NCBI GenBank assembly: GCA_028015205.1
Contig: CM051520.1
Location: 64,240,694 to 64,304,693 of the forward strand
DNA: 64,000 nt
Direction: 5' to 3'
Origin: Mytilisepta virgata
Taxonomy: Eukaryota; Mollusca; Bivalvia; Mytilida; Mytilidae
The notes under the pieces are model-generated. The model was not told the origin of the DNA, did not search any database, and saw only the letters and a program-made list of their open reading frames with translations. The first letter of the stretch is position 1, and every line of letters starts with the position of its first letter. Position numbers and translations under genes: made by a program. This document shows positions 34,563-45,952 of the stretch, in pieces.

Positions 34563-35330
34563 ATCTCTACCATTTTACATAACATAGAAAGATAACAAAG
34601 GTATGTGTATCATTTGCAAATTCCACGACTTCATGAAACTATTATCACAAACAATCATGACAGTATTACAAAATGTACCGCACGTAAAATTCACAGAGGT
34701 CCGATACTCACTTTGACAATTTTGCAAGTGTTGAAAAATAAGGGATATCGATTAACACATGATTAATTCAATTTTCCTTCTTTGTAAATTAAATTGAATT
34801 TTCACCGTGTTCGCACTTCTGTAACTTTTTATATTCATATGCTGAATTCTGATTGACCCACAACGCAATCTTCTTTAACACCCAGCCAAATTGTTATTCA
34901 ATAGAGTTATCTTTCTATAATTGATATCCTTCAGTGACTGACTTCATATAATCCTGCATTTATGCATGCTACAATGTACCTTGATTTAAATTTCATTAAG
35001 TTCATAGGACTTTTTGCAGATTGGGAGTACTTTGCCCCATTGAAACTGTCGTGCCTTAAGTTCGATATAAAGCTAGATATATAAGAAACATACATTGTGC
35101 ATACATCTGTTCTTTTAACATGTTGAGTAAAAAAATTGGTCAGACACAAATGGCCGGGTTGCTTTACTGGGTGTTTACTGTAGTGGTGACAAAGGTGATT
35201 ACAAGATCATATTGCACATTGGCAGTCATGAATATTTATATAGACAAAATCAGACACATTGTATGTTGCTGTACGAGCACAGAGGCAGTCATCAATTTAA
35301 TTAGAAATAGGTGAAGTAAGCAATATTTGA
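34563..35330. other. Unclassified DNA with a weak candidate signal exon
   Basis: A TATAAAG at 35065 and TATATAAG at 35078 are followed by an ATG at 35149 in ACAAATGG context that opens MAGLLYWVFTVVVTK, then AAG before GTGATT. This could be a signal-peptide exon, but no following exon was found and hydrophobic 15-mers arise by chance. It is not called as a gene. Confidence 0.2.
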
Positions 35331-35620
35331 TTTGATTACATGTTGATAAACATGTGTTTGGAAAAATGGGAAATAATTCCTGAAATAATTCCATAAAATG
35401 AGGTGCACATCTTCAATATATATTAAAACATTCTGCGAAGTTTCAAGTATGCGGGTGAAAAACTGTAGGAGGAGTTGATTTCGCAAAATAGGTACCCTCT
35501 ATTGAAGATGTCAATAAAAAACAACTAAGTTCCAAAGTTTGGAAAAATGGAAAATAATTCCTGAAATAATTGCCACCCGCCCGACATTCAACATACTATA
35601 ACCCGGATTTGCACTCTGTG
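35331..35620. repeat. Dispersed repeat module with internal duplication
   Basis: TGGAAAAATGG-AAATAATTCC and TGAAATAATT occur at about 35360 and 35543. AGTTTCAAGTATGCGGG... GGAGTTGATTTCGCAAAATAGG and CGCCCGACATTCAACATACT match body text of the large inverted repeat (6330-6450) in diverged form. Confidence 0.5.
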
Positions 35621-36474
35621 CAACCCAGCCAAAAAATGAAATATTGTTGTTGGTTGCTGAGAGTTATAAAATTGCTGTGTTCCAGGTTACATGATTTGTT
35701 TAATAATACATTAAAATCATAAATTGTTATTTTTGTTTTTGTGCCTGCAGAAGAAATTTATTGAAAAAGCCGAGGAAATTCATAGCATGAATTTTTCCTA
35801 CAAAAAAGTTCTGTTCCATCCACTATACATATCTTTTTTTTTAGAAACTTGCCCATCCAAATATTTACCCCCCGAAAAAGTATTTGCCCCGTCCAATTAT
35901 TCACCGGCCCATCCCTCTGATAATTATTGAACAGTCCCCATGGTCCCTAGGATCGTCATTGGAAATTTTCCCCTTAAATAGCGCTTTTGCAGACACCATA
36001 AAAAATACCTTTCTAAGGAATTAGCCCCCCTCCAAAATAATTCCTGGGAGCAATATTATCTCAAATAATACCCAAAAAAACTTTCACATTTTTTTAGTGC
36101 CCTCCCTAAACCATGGCCTTTGGTCTGATAAGAGTATTTTAAAAACTGAATCATTTCAGCAATTCAGAATACGAAAATTTAGTATTTTCAAAGAACATTT
36201 ATTTCTGATTGTCAATGACACTAGATTTTCATTATTAAACCACCCCTCCTGACTGCCTTCATTGTTATAATTTAAAACAAAACAACGAATCGGATTTCCG
36301 AAGCACATGCCGTTCTTTGAGCAGAGGCTGCCGTACTATTATTTCGATTTTATAATTTATACACTATTATTTGATTTTTCCCTCTGAAGTTGGATAAAAT
36401 TCAATTGTTTATTTTCTTTGAATTCATGTCAAGTCCTTCAATTTCCAAAATTAGAATTTGTATGGTATACTTAC
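35621..36474. other. Unclassified DNA with an exon-like fragment
   Basis: On the plus strand, TTTGTGCCTGCAG precedes an open stretch KKFIEKAEEIHSMNFSYKKV (35751-35810), which then degrades into low-complexity text. The phrase resembles the FIEKAKEIHGDKYDYS-type motif of Zn-ribbon endonuclease-associated domains, but the match is too short to call. The remainder shows no feature. Confidence 0.25.
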
Positions 36475-36544
36475 AATTTTCCATGAAGCGCGTCTTTTTT
36501 CTCAAGCCATGTTTTTGGCTGCTTGCAAACGATATTTCCCCCAT
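36475..36544 (-). CDS. Candidate first coding exon of an unknown gene
   Basis: On the minus strand an ATG in CAAGATGG context (36544) opens MGEISFASSQKHGLRKK and continues for 23 codons to a very strong donor, GTAAGTAT, at 36467-36474 (phase 1). Upstream, 36545-36690 is relatively CpG-rich and holds TGACGTGA (CRE-like) and ATTGG (inverted CCAAT), consistent with a TATA-less promoter. No second exon was found in the next kilobase. The protein family is not recognised; the segment is basic and may be nuclear, which is guesswork. Confidence 0.35.
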
Positions 36545-36778
36545 CTTGTCCACAAAAGAATGACTGTTTGCTTACGTTGGTCATGTTGGTGTTGCATTGA
36601 TCCTTTTCAATCTATACGGCTACGTTATTCAATAAACGTCGTAACGTTATCACGTCATTTCGTCATTTTCACGAGAAACACTGACCAATGAAGAATTACA
36701 AATGAATTATGCTACATTCTAAGTCATTTCTAAGAATATTATTGTTTAAAAAGATTTGATCAGGCATATTGTAAAACA

Positions 36779-37030
36779 TGGAGTGGAGTCTGGAGTATGT
36801 GTGGAGTTATCTGGAGTCATTTTTGGATTAACCTACCCCCTTTTATTCATTTTTACTTGTATGTGTTAAATAGATTTCATATTTTATATTACATTTATAA
36901 ATAAACGGAAATATTTAATTTCACTAAACTGATATCATTGTGAATTCTGATATAGATATTTAATATATTAGCAGCAGCATCCTATTTCAATCAAACAACC
37001 AAAAATGACTCCAGACTCCACTCCAAATTA
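36779..37030. repeat. Short inverted-repeat (MITE-like) element
   Basis: GGAGTGGAGTCTGGAG... CATTTTTGG at 36780-36828 is matched in reverse by CCAAAAATGACTCCAGAC..CCACTCC at 36998-37028. The left arm has an extra ATGTGTGGAGTTATCTGGAG insertion, a partial duplication of its own text. The interior is AT-rich. No target duplication is obvious. Confidence 0.5.
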
Positions 37031-37600
37031 ATCCCTTTTTTGGATTCAGCCCACTGAATCCCTTATCAACCACTATATATATAATAACTCTATTCTGGAA
37101 AATCACAAGTGGACCCCCCATTCTCATTCCGGCACTCAGTAACCGTTTGAATTTCATCTGGCAGTCCTAAAACAGGTTTACAAGTCTCCATTACAAGACA
37201 TGTTTTACTTTTCAAAAAGCCGAAAATGAATTTTAAAAATCATTTTCATATTTCAGCTGTTTTGGCTCACGATTCCAAGACTCAAAGATACAAAACCCTG
37301 AATTGAGAGGATGATTTATGTGTGCTCGTTTGTTTTTCTTTTTAAGAAAGGGGATGTTGGTAGTGGGGTACTTCAAATTGTATTATTGTTTCACACGCAC
37401 ATGTTGAAAAAAAAATGCATTTGCTTTGTTTGAATATATATATTTCTTTCAAATTTTCATTATATTTTATACCTGTTAGCTTTGATACAATATACGTTTT
37501 TCACTTTAAACCCGTCTTTCTCAAAATGTATCAGATAGATATTACTTTTTTATTAAAACATATGCGCAGATCTATAAGTTTGTATAATTATTTTTAGTAA
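37031..37600. other. Unclassified DNA
   Basis: No gene or element end recognised. Confidence 0.35.
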
Positions 37601-38167
37601 ACAGCTGCGCCACGAGCACATGATACGCCCGTCATCTTGTGAAAAAAACATAATAAATGTTTTTGGAATCCTCCTTTATTTAGTGGAGCTGCTGGTGGGA
37701 TGTATATGGAAACCTGGCAAAACATAAGCGTGTAAACTTTTAAGCAATAGAGATACGGTCCGAAATACGACCAAAAAAGGCTACCTTTTTTTACCAAAAA
37801 ACTCAATAAAAATTCAATAACTCAAAAATAAATTAAAGAATCGTCATGAAAAGGTATATAGATCTTTAGATTAATATAACTAAGAAGTGTGTAAAGTTTT
37901 AAGCAATAATCATAAATCGTTTCTGAGATACGGCACGACATATGAAACCCCCCCCCCCCCCCCCCTCTTTTTTTTGAACAAAAAAATCAAAAACTCTCAT
38001 ATAAAATTTTTGAATCATCACCAAAAAGTATACAGATCTTTAGATTAATATAACTAAGAAGTGTGTAAGGTTTTGAGCAATAATCATAAAAAAGTTTTTT
38101 GAGATACGGTGCGACATGTGAAAACCCCCCCGCCCTTTTTTTTTTACATAAACTGTTATCACAGAGA

Positions 38168-39168
38168 TATGTCTCGCCTTTTTGTAATTTTGATTATGCA
38201 AATGTTGAAATCATAATAGCAATACCTTAACATCTTACACAAGTTATGCAAATATTCAAAGTCAATGAACCATGACTGAGTTACATGGTTAAACAATCTC
38301 CATTTAAATGAGATGTATGAATGCTAATACAACTGGATACCAAATACCATTGACTTATTATAAGTCGTTCCCAAACCTAAATACAAAAATTTTGTGGGAA
38401 AAATTTGGTTGATTATATAGGGAATCACTGATGCGTGACTGGAGTGGGCCCCCCTAAGGTCAGTCAGTGCCCCCACCCCCCCTCTTACAAAAAGTTCTGG
38501 ATCCGCCACTGATAGCAATACTTTAACATGTAAGTTATGCAAATATTCAGTCAATGAATATGCACGAATTAGCATTCCTATGTGTAGCTTTTCAACCCAA
38601 CCTCATCATGGCGAGACAAAAATCTTTTTGCTTGGCTTTGTGTCCAATAAAATATAATTTTGTTTGTTTACTTATAGTTACTTATAGTTGATTTCCAGTA
38701 CAGGATCCCTCAAGGTTCCTCTTCACCAGACTCATATATGTAAAGTAAGCAAACTATTTAAAGTCAATAGACTATGACTGAGGGGGTGGAGCCAAATAAT
38801 CTCCATGGCAATGAGATGTGGCAATGATAATACATCTGCATACCAATTATCATTGACCTACCACTAGTGGATCCCCATAAACTGACCTAATCACAAACTA
38901 ATACATGTAAAGTAAGCAAACCATTCAAAGTCAATAGACCATGACTGAGGGGGTGGAGCCAAATAATCTCCATGGCAATGAGATGTAGCAATGGTAATAC
39001 ATCTGCATACCAATTATCATTGACCTACCACTAGTGGATCCCCATAAAACTGAGCTTATCACAAACTCATACATTGTTGACGCCATCGCCATCATAGCCG
39101 CCGCTGACGCCGGAAACAGCATACCTATGTCTCGCTTTTTGACTCCGTCAAGGCGAGACAAAAAAAAT
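38168..39168 (+). repeat. Family H hairpin-ended repeat nested in family I
   Basis: The 5' end is TATGTCTCGCC. The 3' end at 39126-39160 is a hairpin, TATGTCTCGC..TTGAC / GTCAAGGCGAGACA. A first GGCGAGACA tail already occurs at 38610-38618, so two tails exist. The core holds 167-bp tandem units starting at 38744 and 38911 (AGTAAGCAAAC, GACTGAGGGGGTGGAGCC, CATTGACCTACCACTAGTGG). A CACTGAT-flanked GC-rich fragment at 38426-38513 (ending TTCTGGATCCGCCACTG) is a further small insertion. Confidence 0.65.
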
Positions 39169-39692
39169 CAAAAACTCTCAAATAAAATTTTGAATCATCA
39201 CCAAAAAGTATACAGATCTTTAGATTAATATAACTAAGAAGTGTGTAAAGTTTTAAGTTAAGAAATAATCATAAATCGTTTCAATCTAATTAAAAACCGA
39301 TCTCTCATCGCTCCCATTTTCTGATATGTCGCGTGGGAGATCTAACGAAACCCGCTTTGAGGTCACATGTGAGTGAACTGGAACTTATGAATTTATAATG
39401 ATATGCAAATGAGTTGACTTCCTATCAATAAGCCAATCAAATAAGTTTAGCTTTAGATCTAATCGTTAAAGAAGATCCGAATGAATTCTGGGGACTGACG
39501 ATTTCTTCGTTAATAAATTGAGTTACATCCCTTTTCCACACGATCAACTTCCAAGATCGCTGAAGCCGCAATTTCATTGGTCGAACAGGACACACCTACG
39601 AGGTCACTCACATGTGACCTCAAAGTGGGTTTCGTTAGATCTCCCACTCGACATATCAAACAAGAGGCTCCCAGGAGCCTGAATCGCTCACC

Positions 39693-40150
39693 TGGGTCAA
39701 GCCGCGCAATTGTTTTCCTGTTACAGAAGTCATGAAATAATAGGCTGCCATTAAGTCTGTACGTTTCGTTGAAACATGGGAGATGGCTCAAAACGATCGC
39801 CATGCAATGGCACATATCCAGTTAAAATCTCGGGGTGTGAAGTCAGTCTACTTTTTCCGTAATTTCAGAAATCACGAGCCATGGTAAAAAAGTCTCCTTC
39901 CGCAAAGTAAAATGTACCTCTTTCATGCTCTCCATGTAGAATAAAAATTTTCTTGGTTTTATTCATTTAATCCTTTCAATATTTCTATGTCAAATGTCTC
40001 AGGTAAATACGCCTTTAAAACAATACTAGTTATTCTGTTATCATGGTTGGTTTTGTTACAGTAGGTCCATATATCATGGTGCAATTATAATTTTTTTAAT
40101 GGACTTCTTTTGTATCCCTCAGGTCAAAGTTCATTGCAGGTCTTGAGCCA
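39693..40150. repeat. Left 458-bp direct repeat of the LTR-like element
   Basis: Begins TGGGTCAAGCCGCGC and ends GGTCTTGAGCCA. The following internal sequence starts TATTGAAATATG. Confidence 0.65.
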
Positions 40151-41854
40151 TATTGAAATATGACATATAAATTTTCTCTACATTATGGTATTTGGTTGGT
40201 GCGGAAGCTTTTCCTGAACATAACTGTGCAATATTTTTCAGGTCTGAAAGAAAATAAGAAAGATTCAGCATAAATTTGGGCATAATGCAAACATGTTTAT
40301 TTCATGAATAAAAACCAAAAATCAGTGAAAAAACCAAGATTCATTACTGATATATTTAGAGCCTCAGTTTACTCTTTGGAACTCACTAATGCCTTCTAAA
40401 ATTATCATTAATATTTATACTTTTAAAAAAATCATATAACAGACAAATAAAGGTAACTTTTTATATTTTTTTAGGCTGAAATATTGCAAATTTTGAAAAT
40501 TATTATCCGTCATTTTAAAAGTTTCAGCTTGAAATTTTCACATGCTCACAAAAAAGTTCAATATTTTTTAACTAATAGCTAGATTATGTAAAGACGAATC
40601 TAAAATGGGGTCAACTGTCAAAATCTGCCCAGTATTAACAATTTTACAGCTATTTAAAAATTTGCAGTTTCTATGTCTGAGAAATGTAAACATCTTGAAG
40701 GCGAACAAATTATGATGTTATATGAATTATGATGTCATAACTTTATGACGTCACCAAGTATTGTAAAACACAATTAGTCCTATCCTTAACATTTCAACGA
40801 TAAATGATTAAAGAAAAAAATATTAATCTACAAGTAGTAACCAAGGATTTGCATTGAGGAAAAAATGCATAGCAACCAAGGAGAATGAATTTTTTCCATT
40901 ACACAATCACATGTGCACTTTTAAATAATTCATCAGTATGTGTATAAGTGTATAAGCTTATAAATTTACAGGAACAATAGAACAGTCCATTTTGCTGCCT
41001 GATATTAAAAGTTTAAAAACCAAATAAATTCAGTAATACATGTACATTTAAGTTACATGCTGTCATAATGAGTTACTCCCCTTTACAATTGACAAACTGC
41101 AAATTCTAAATCACAAGAATTTATTCCACCTGTTATTGGTAAATGTTGGTTTAAAATTCTTGTTCAAAGGGATTTGTGGATGATATAGGTCTCTTTGCAT
41201 CTATTTCCATTAAACATATTCATCTAATGTTACAATTATTTAGCTGTGGTTTTCAATGCAACCACCTGTTCGTGTTTACAATTGTCCTTGTTACATGACA
41301 TGTATGTAGTCTCGCCAAAATTGATACATCTAAATAAAAAGCATGTGTTTCCTGCTTATAGTGAGAATTTTTCATCATACAATAACTGACCTGTAATATA
41401 TTATTAATAGCAATGCAAAATCCCTGTGTATTTATTCACACAAACACATGTGTTTCAATGTTTACATCATACATATTACAACTTCCGGTTGGGGGGGGGG
41501 GGGGGGTATTTGGGTTTCTAGAATTTTAAGGAATGACAATTTTTTTAAAGATTTTAGTAAAAAGAACAATAATTTTTTCATTTTACTTTATAATATATGT
41601 AAAAAAAAATATTGCACAAGATTTACATTACATATGGACTGTTCAAATTTAGAAAACCCTATTTTCACCTCTTTTGCATACTTTTTTAAAGTATTACATT
41701 AAAGTTTTGGACCGTATGCAAACATTTTATACTTTTTGTGTTAAATACATACTTAAGGAATTATACTGACCCTAGTTTCTCCATCAGTTGTTTACAGGAT
41801 GGATCAGCATCACAAAATATTCCTTTACACACGTTTGAGATCATGACGTCAAGT

Positions 41855-42312
41855 TGGGTCAAGCCGCGCAATTGTTTTCCTGTTACAGAAGTCATGAAAT
41901 AATAGGCTGCCATTAAGTCTGTACGTTTCGTTGAAACATGGGAGATGGCTCAAAACGATCGCCATGCAATGGCACATATCCAGTTAAAATCTCGGGGTGT
42001 GAAGTCAGTCTACTTTTTCCGTAATTTCAGAAATCACGAGCCATGGTAAAAAAGTCTCCTTCCGCAAAGTAAAATGTACCTCTTTCATGCTCTCCATGTA
42101 GAATAAAAATTTTCTTGGTTTTATTCATTTAATCCTTTCAATATTTCTATGTCAAATGTCTCAGGTAAATACGCCTTTAAAACAATACTAGTTATTCTGT
42201 TATCATGGTTGGTTTTGTTACAGTAGGTCCATATATCATGGTGCAATTATAATTTTTTTAATGGACTTCTTTTGTATCCCTCAGGTCAAAGTTCATTGCA
42301 GGTCTTGAGCCA
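41855..42312. repeat. Right 458-bp direct repeat of the LTR-like element
   Basis: Same length and, as far as I can read, the same sequence as 39693-40150. It is preceded by GACGTCAAGT and followed by CCTGGTCC, which resumes the family E host. Confidence 0.65.
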
Positions 42313-44789
42313 CCTGGTCCTTAAGCTTTAAGGGAGTCTTTCATGAGCTATTACCCCTATAATGGATCATCTGACAACTTCGACCCAATTCAGACTTTTG
42401 TAGAGCTCAATGAGCTGATTGTTTAAGCAAACAACAGCTTTTCTCTATCGACAATAGTTTTCATTCTATAGGGCAAAAACAAGAGAAAACGCTATTTTTG
42501 ACATTTAAAGGGTCATCTATAAGGCATCAACAGTTATTTTGACATTTAAGGGACAAAACTTTAACTCCTAAAGGGCTCATTTAAACATTTTGCAAACTAA
42601 GGGAAATGCTGTGAAAATGGTCAATTTTGATGTTCTAAGGGGAATAACTCCTAAAAGGAATGATCATACAACTTAATAAGTACAAATTTAAAAAAAAAAT
42701 CAAGAAAAAGGGCAATAACTCCTACATGGGTGGTTACATCTTCTTCAAAATTTCAAAGCAGGTAGATCTTGAGGTGTTGAACACTTTAGCTTCCCATCAG
42801 AATTTTGATATCTGTCACCATTTTTGAGTTATTTGCAAAAAACTGCAATTTACCCCTATGTTCTATTTTTAGCCATGGCAGCCATGTTTTTTACAAATCA
42901 AAAATCCAAACGATAGTTTAGTAGCACTCATGCCAAGGAACAACTACACTAAGTTTGGTTGCAATTAAACTTATGGTGTAAGAGGAGTTAACGATTTTAT
43001 TACAATGAATAAAGACTGCAAAAATGGTCAATTTTGACGATCTAAGGGGAATAACTCCTAAAAGGAACGAACCTACAACTTCGATCCTGTTACAAATTTT
43101 GTAGATCTTTGTGTGCCTAACAATATGAAATTTAAATTTTTCAAATTTCCTTTATAGTATCCAAGATATTGAGCTTAATAAGTGCAAAATTTGGAAAAAA
43201 TGCAGAAAAAGGGCAATAACTCCTACATGGGTCGTTGGATCTTCTTCAAAATTTCAGGGCAGGTAGATCTTGAGGTGCTGAACACTTTTACCCTCTGCCA
43301 GAATTTTGATATCTGTTATGGTTTTTGAGTTATTTGCAAAAAACTGCAATTTACCCCTATGTTCTATTTTTAGCCATGGCGGCCATGTTTTTTTACGAAT
43401 CAAAAATCCAAACGATAGTTTTGTAGCACATATACCAATAAACAACTGTACGAAGTTTGGTTGCAATTGGACTTATGGTGTCGGACGAGTTAACGTTTGA
43501 AAAATTGTTAACAGAGGACGACGACAGACGACGACGACGGACGCCAAGTGATGGTAAAAGCTCACATGGACCTTTGGTCCAGGTGAGCTAAAAACGGGAG
43601 CGATGAGAGATCGGTTTTTAATTAGATTGAAATCGTTTTTGAGATACGACACAACATGTGAAAAAAAACACACTCCTGTTTTAGTTACAAAGTCCCGTAA
43701 GTCAAAAAGTTTTAATCTTATTTACACCAAAAAGTATACAGATCTTTAGATAATACAACTAAGAAGTGTGTAAAGTTTTATGCAATAATCATAAATCGTT
43801 TTTGAGATATGGTGCGACATGTGAAAACCCCCACTTTTTTTTAACAAAAAACTCAATAACTCTAAAATAAAATTTTGAATCATCACCAAAAAGTATACAG
43901 ATCTTTAGATTAATATAACTAAGAAGTGTGTAAAGTTTTATGCAATAATCATAAATCGTTTTTTAGTTACAAAGTCCTGTATCTTAAAAAGTTTTAATCT
44001 TATTTTCACCAAAAAGTATACAGATCGTTTGACCATCATAAGAAATAACTATGTTAAGTTTCATGAAATTTGGATAAGTTGTTCTCAAGTTACGGTGCGA
44101 CATGTTTATGACAGACGGACGCCGGTCATTTGTATACCATAATACGTCCCGTCAAAATTTTGACGGGACGTTTAAAAATCAAAAAAATGTTCTCTTATAT
44201 TCAAAATAATAATATAGAAATGCATTAAGATACAATCCTCCTCATGATCTTAGAATTTAACTAGAGGTACTGTTGTCACAGGAGTCCAGCATGCTGGACT
44301 GTTTTAGCACGCTAAAACTGATGTCTCCCCTTCCATACCCATAGTTTTTTTAACATTTTTTAGGGATCATCAAGGTGGCAAATTAAGAGCTATGGTACAT
44401 AATACATGTAGTTACCTACAGATATGTGCTTCAACAAGGAATGAATAAGGTAATATATAGTTTTGGGGAAGGGATCTGAACCATTTTTAAGATAAATTAA
44501 GGTTTCTGGTCTTGAGGGGTAGGGGATGACCCCCGGGGCTCAGATGTATACTGCATTCAACTTGTCTTGTTATCATGAATAATAAAATATATGGTTTAAG
44601 GGTGGGGATTTCAACCCTTTCCAAGATAATGTAGGCTAGGGGGTGGGGACTGACCCCCAGGGACCCAAATGTGGTACTCTGCACTCCGCCTTGACCTGAT
44701 GCATATACCTTCCAAATATCATGAGGCTAGCTCAAGAAACAAAAAAAGTTATGTTCCGGACAAAAAATTTGATTAGAAGAGGAAGAACA

Positions 44790-45952
44790 CTATTGGGTTG
44801 GGATCTCAATGGTTTTCAGAATATTTAGTATTTTATTATTTGAGGGGGTGGGGCATGACCCCCCCTCAGACCCCCTATAATACCAAATGATTCGTCTTAT
44901 CATAAGGAGTAATAATATATATGGTTATAGGGTGGGGATCTCAATGGTTTCCAGAATAATAAGTATTTTGTCATTTGAGGGGGTGGGGCATGACCCCCCC
45001 TCAGACCCCCTATGGTACCAAATGATTCGTCTTATCATAAAGAGTAATAATATATATGGTTATTGGTTGGGGATCTCAATGGTTTTCAGAATATTTAGTA
45101 TTTTATCATTTGAAGGGGTGGGGCATGACCCCCCTCAGACCCCCCTATGGTACCAAATGATTCGTCTTATCATAAGGAGTAATAATATATATGGTTATAG
45201 GGTGGGGATCTCAATGGTTTTCAGAATATTTAGTATTTTATCATTTGAGGGGGTGGGGCATGACCCCCCTCAGACCCCCCTATGGTACCAAATGATTCGT
45301 CTTATCATAAGGAGTAATAATATATATGGTTATAGGGTGGGGATCTCAATGGTTTTCAGAATATTTAGTATTTTATTGTTTGAGGGGGTGGGGCATGACC
45401 CCCCTCAGACCCCCCTATGGTACCAAATGATTTGTCTTATCATAAGGAGTAATAATATATATGGTTATAGGGTGGGGATCAATGGTTTTCAAAATATTAA
45501 GTATTTTATCATTTAAGGGGGTGGGCATGACCCCCCCCCCCCCCCCCCCTCAGACCCCCTATGGTACCAAATGATTCGTCTTATCATAAGGAGTAATAAT
45601 ATATATGGTTATAGGGTGGGGATCTCAATGGTTTTCAGAATAATAAGTATTTTGTCATTTAAGGGGGTGGGGCATGACCCCCCCCCCCCCCCCGCCCCCT
45701 CAGACCCCCTATAGTACCAAATGATTCGTCTTATCATAAGGAGTAATAATATATATGGTTATAGGGTGGGGATCTCAATGGTTTTCAGAATATTTAGTAT
45801 TTTATCATTTGAGGGGGTGGGGCATGACCCCCCTCAGACCCCCCTATGGTACCAAATGATTCGTCTTATCATAAGGAGTAATAATATATATGGTTATAGG
45901 GTGGGGATCTCAATGGTTTTCAAAATATTAAGTATTTTGTTATTTTAGCCTA
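44790..45952 (+). repeat. 135-bp tandem repeat core of family D
   Basis: The marker ATGATTCGTCTTATCATA falls at 44887, 45022, 45157, 45292, 45427, 45571, 45721 and 45856. The period is exactly 135 bp except where C-runs lengthen a unit to 144-150. Units include GTAATAATATATATGG, GGGTGGGGATCTCAATGG and GGGGCATGACCCCCCTCAG. Because 135 is a multiple of three, a 209-codon stop-free frame arises; it is not a gene. Flanking text at 44631-44788 is repeated at 45960-46110. Confidence 0.85.

Larger units (their letters stand above)
39693..42312. mobile_element. LTR-like element without coding capacity (TRIM/LARD-like)
   Basis: Two 458-bp direct repeats (39693-40150 and 41855-42312) that appear identical by eye flank a 1.7-kb interior. 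Each starts TGGGTCAAG and ends CTTGAGCCA, so it has TG...CA ends with a 9-bp imperfect inverted repeat. The host family E text continues across the insertion, with CACC to CACCTGG shared by the two flanks (target duplication of 4-7 bp, exact edge ambiguous). The interior has no gag/pol frame, a G16 run near 41492, a TGACGTCA near 40746 and no clear primer-binding or polypurine site. The identical ends suggest recent insertion. Confidence 0.6.
39664..43590 (+). repeat. Family E repeat nested in the right TIR
   Basis: The 5' end is GAGGCTCCCAGGAGCC and CGCTCACC (then the LTR-like insertion). The 3' end is GACGACGACGGACGCC and the hairpin AGCTCACATGGACC/GGTCCAGGTGAGCT. The body after 42312 has two units containing GGCAATAACTCCTACATGGG and TTCTATTTTTAGCCATGGC, near 42711 and 43210. 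A minus-strand frame at 43473-43673 spans its end and is spurious. Confidence 0.7.
39282..43629. mobile_element. TIR element with 9-bp target duplication, interrupted
   Basis: AAATCGTTT flanks both sides (39273-39281, 43630-43638). The terminal inverted repeats begin CAATCTAATTAAAAACCG and continue ATCTCTCATCGCTCCC. Further inside, 39319-39376 is matched in reverse by 39604-39658 (GGTCACATGTGAGTGA and complement). The full TIR is therefore about 95 bp, with its right copy split by a family E insertion at 39664-43590. The native length is about 0.42 kb. Long TIRs plus a 9-bp duplication suit a Mutator-like MITE; there is no transposase. It sits inside a family I body unit. Confidence 0.7.
37601..44171 (+). 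repeat. Family I hairpin-ended repeat, host of nested insertions
   Basis: The 5' end has GATACGCCCGTCATC (37622). The 3' end is a perfect 28-bp palindrome at 44144-44171, with arms ACGTCCCGTCAAAA and its complement. The body unit (AAGTATACAGATCTTTAGATT, AACTAAGAAGTGTGTAAAG, TTTTGAGATACGG-GCGACATGTG) recurs near 37860, 38030, 39210, 43735 and 43900 at about 165-172 bp once insertions are removed. It is interrupted by family H at 38168-39168 and by a TIR element at 39282-43629. Confidence 0.7.

Noticed and set aside
35149..35193. Signal-peptide-like exon MAGLLYWVFTVVVTK on the plus strand
   Set aside because: It has promoter-like TATA words and a GT after the last codon, but no second exon and a weak donor. 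It is kept only as a note in the region entry.
39693..42312. Simple segmental duplication instead of an LTR element
   Set aside because: Considered seriously. Equal 458-bp length, TG...CA ends and host sequence continuing across the insertion favour an LTR-like element, although missing primer-binding and polypurine signals keep confidence moderate.
44887..45516. 209-codon open frame with 45-residue repeats
   Set aside because: Explained by the 135-bp tandem unit being divisible by three. The encoding sequence is G/C-run rich and has no start context or splice signals.
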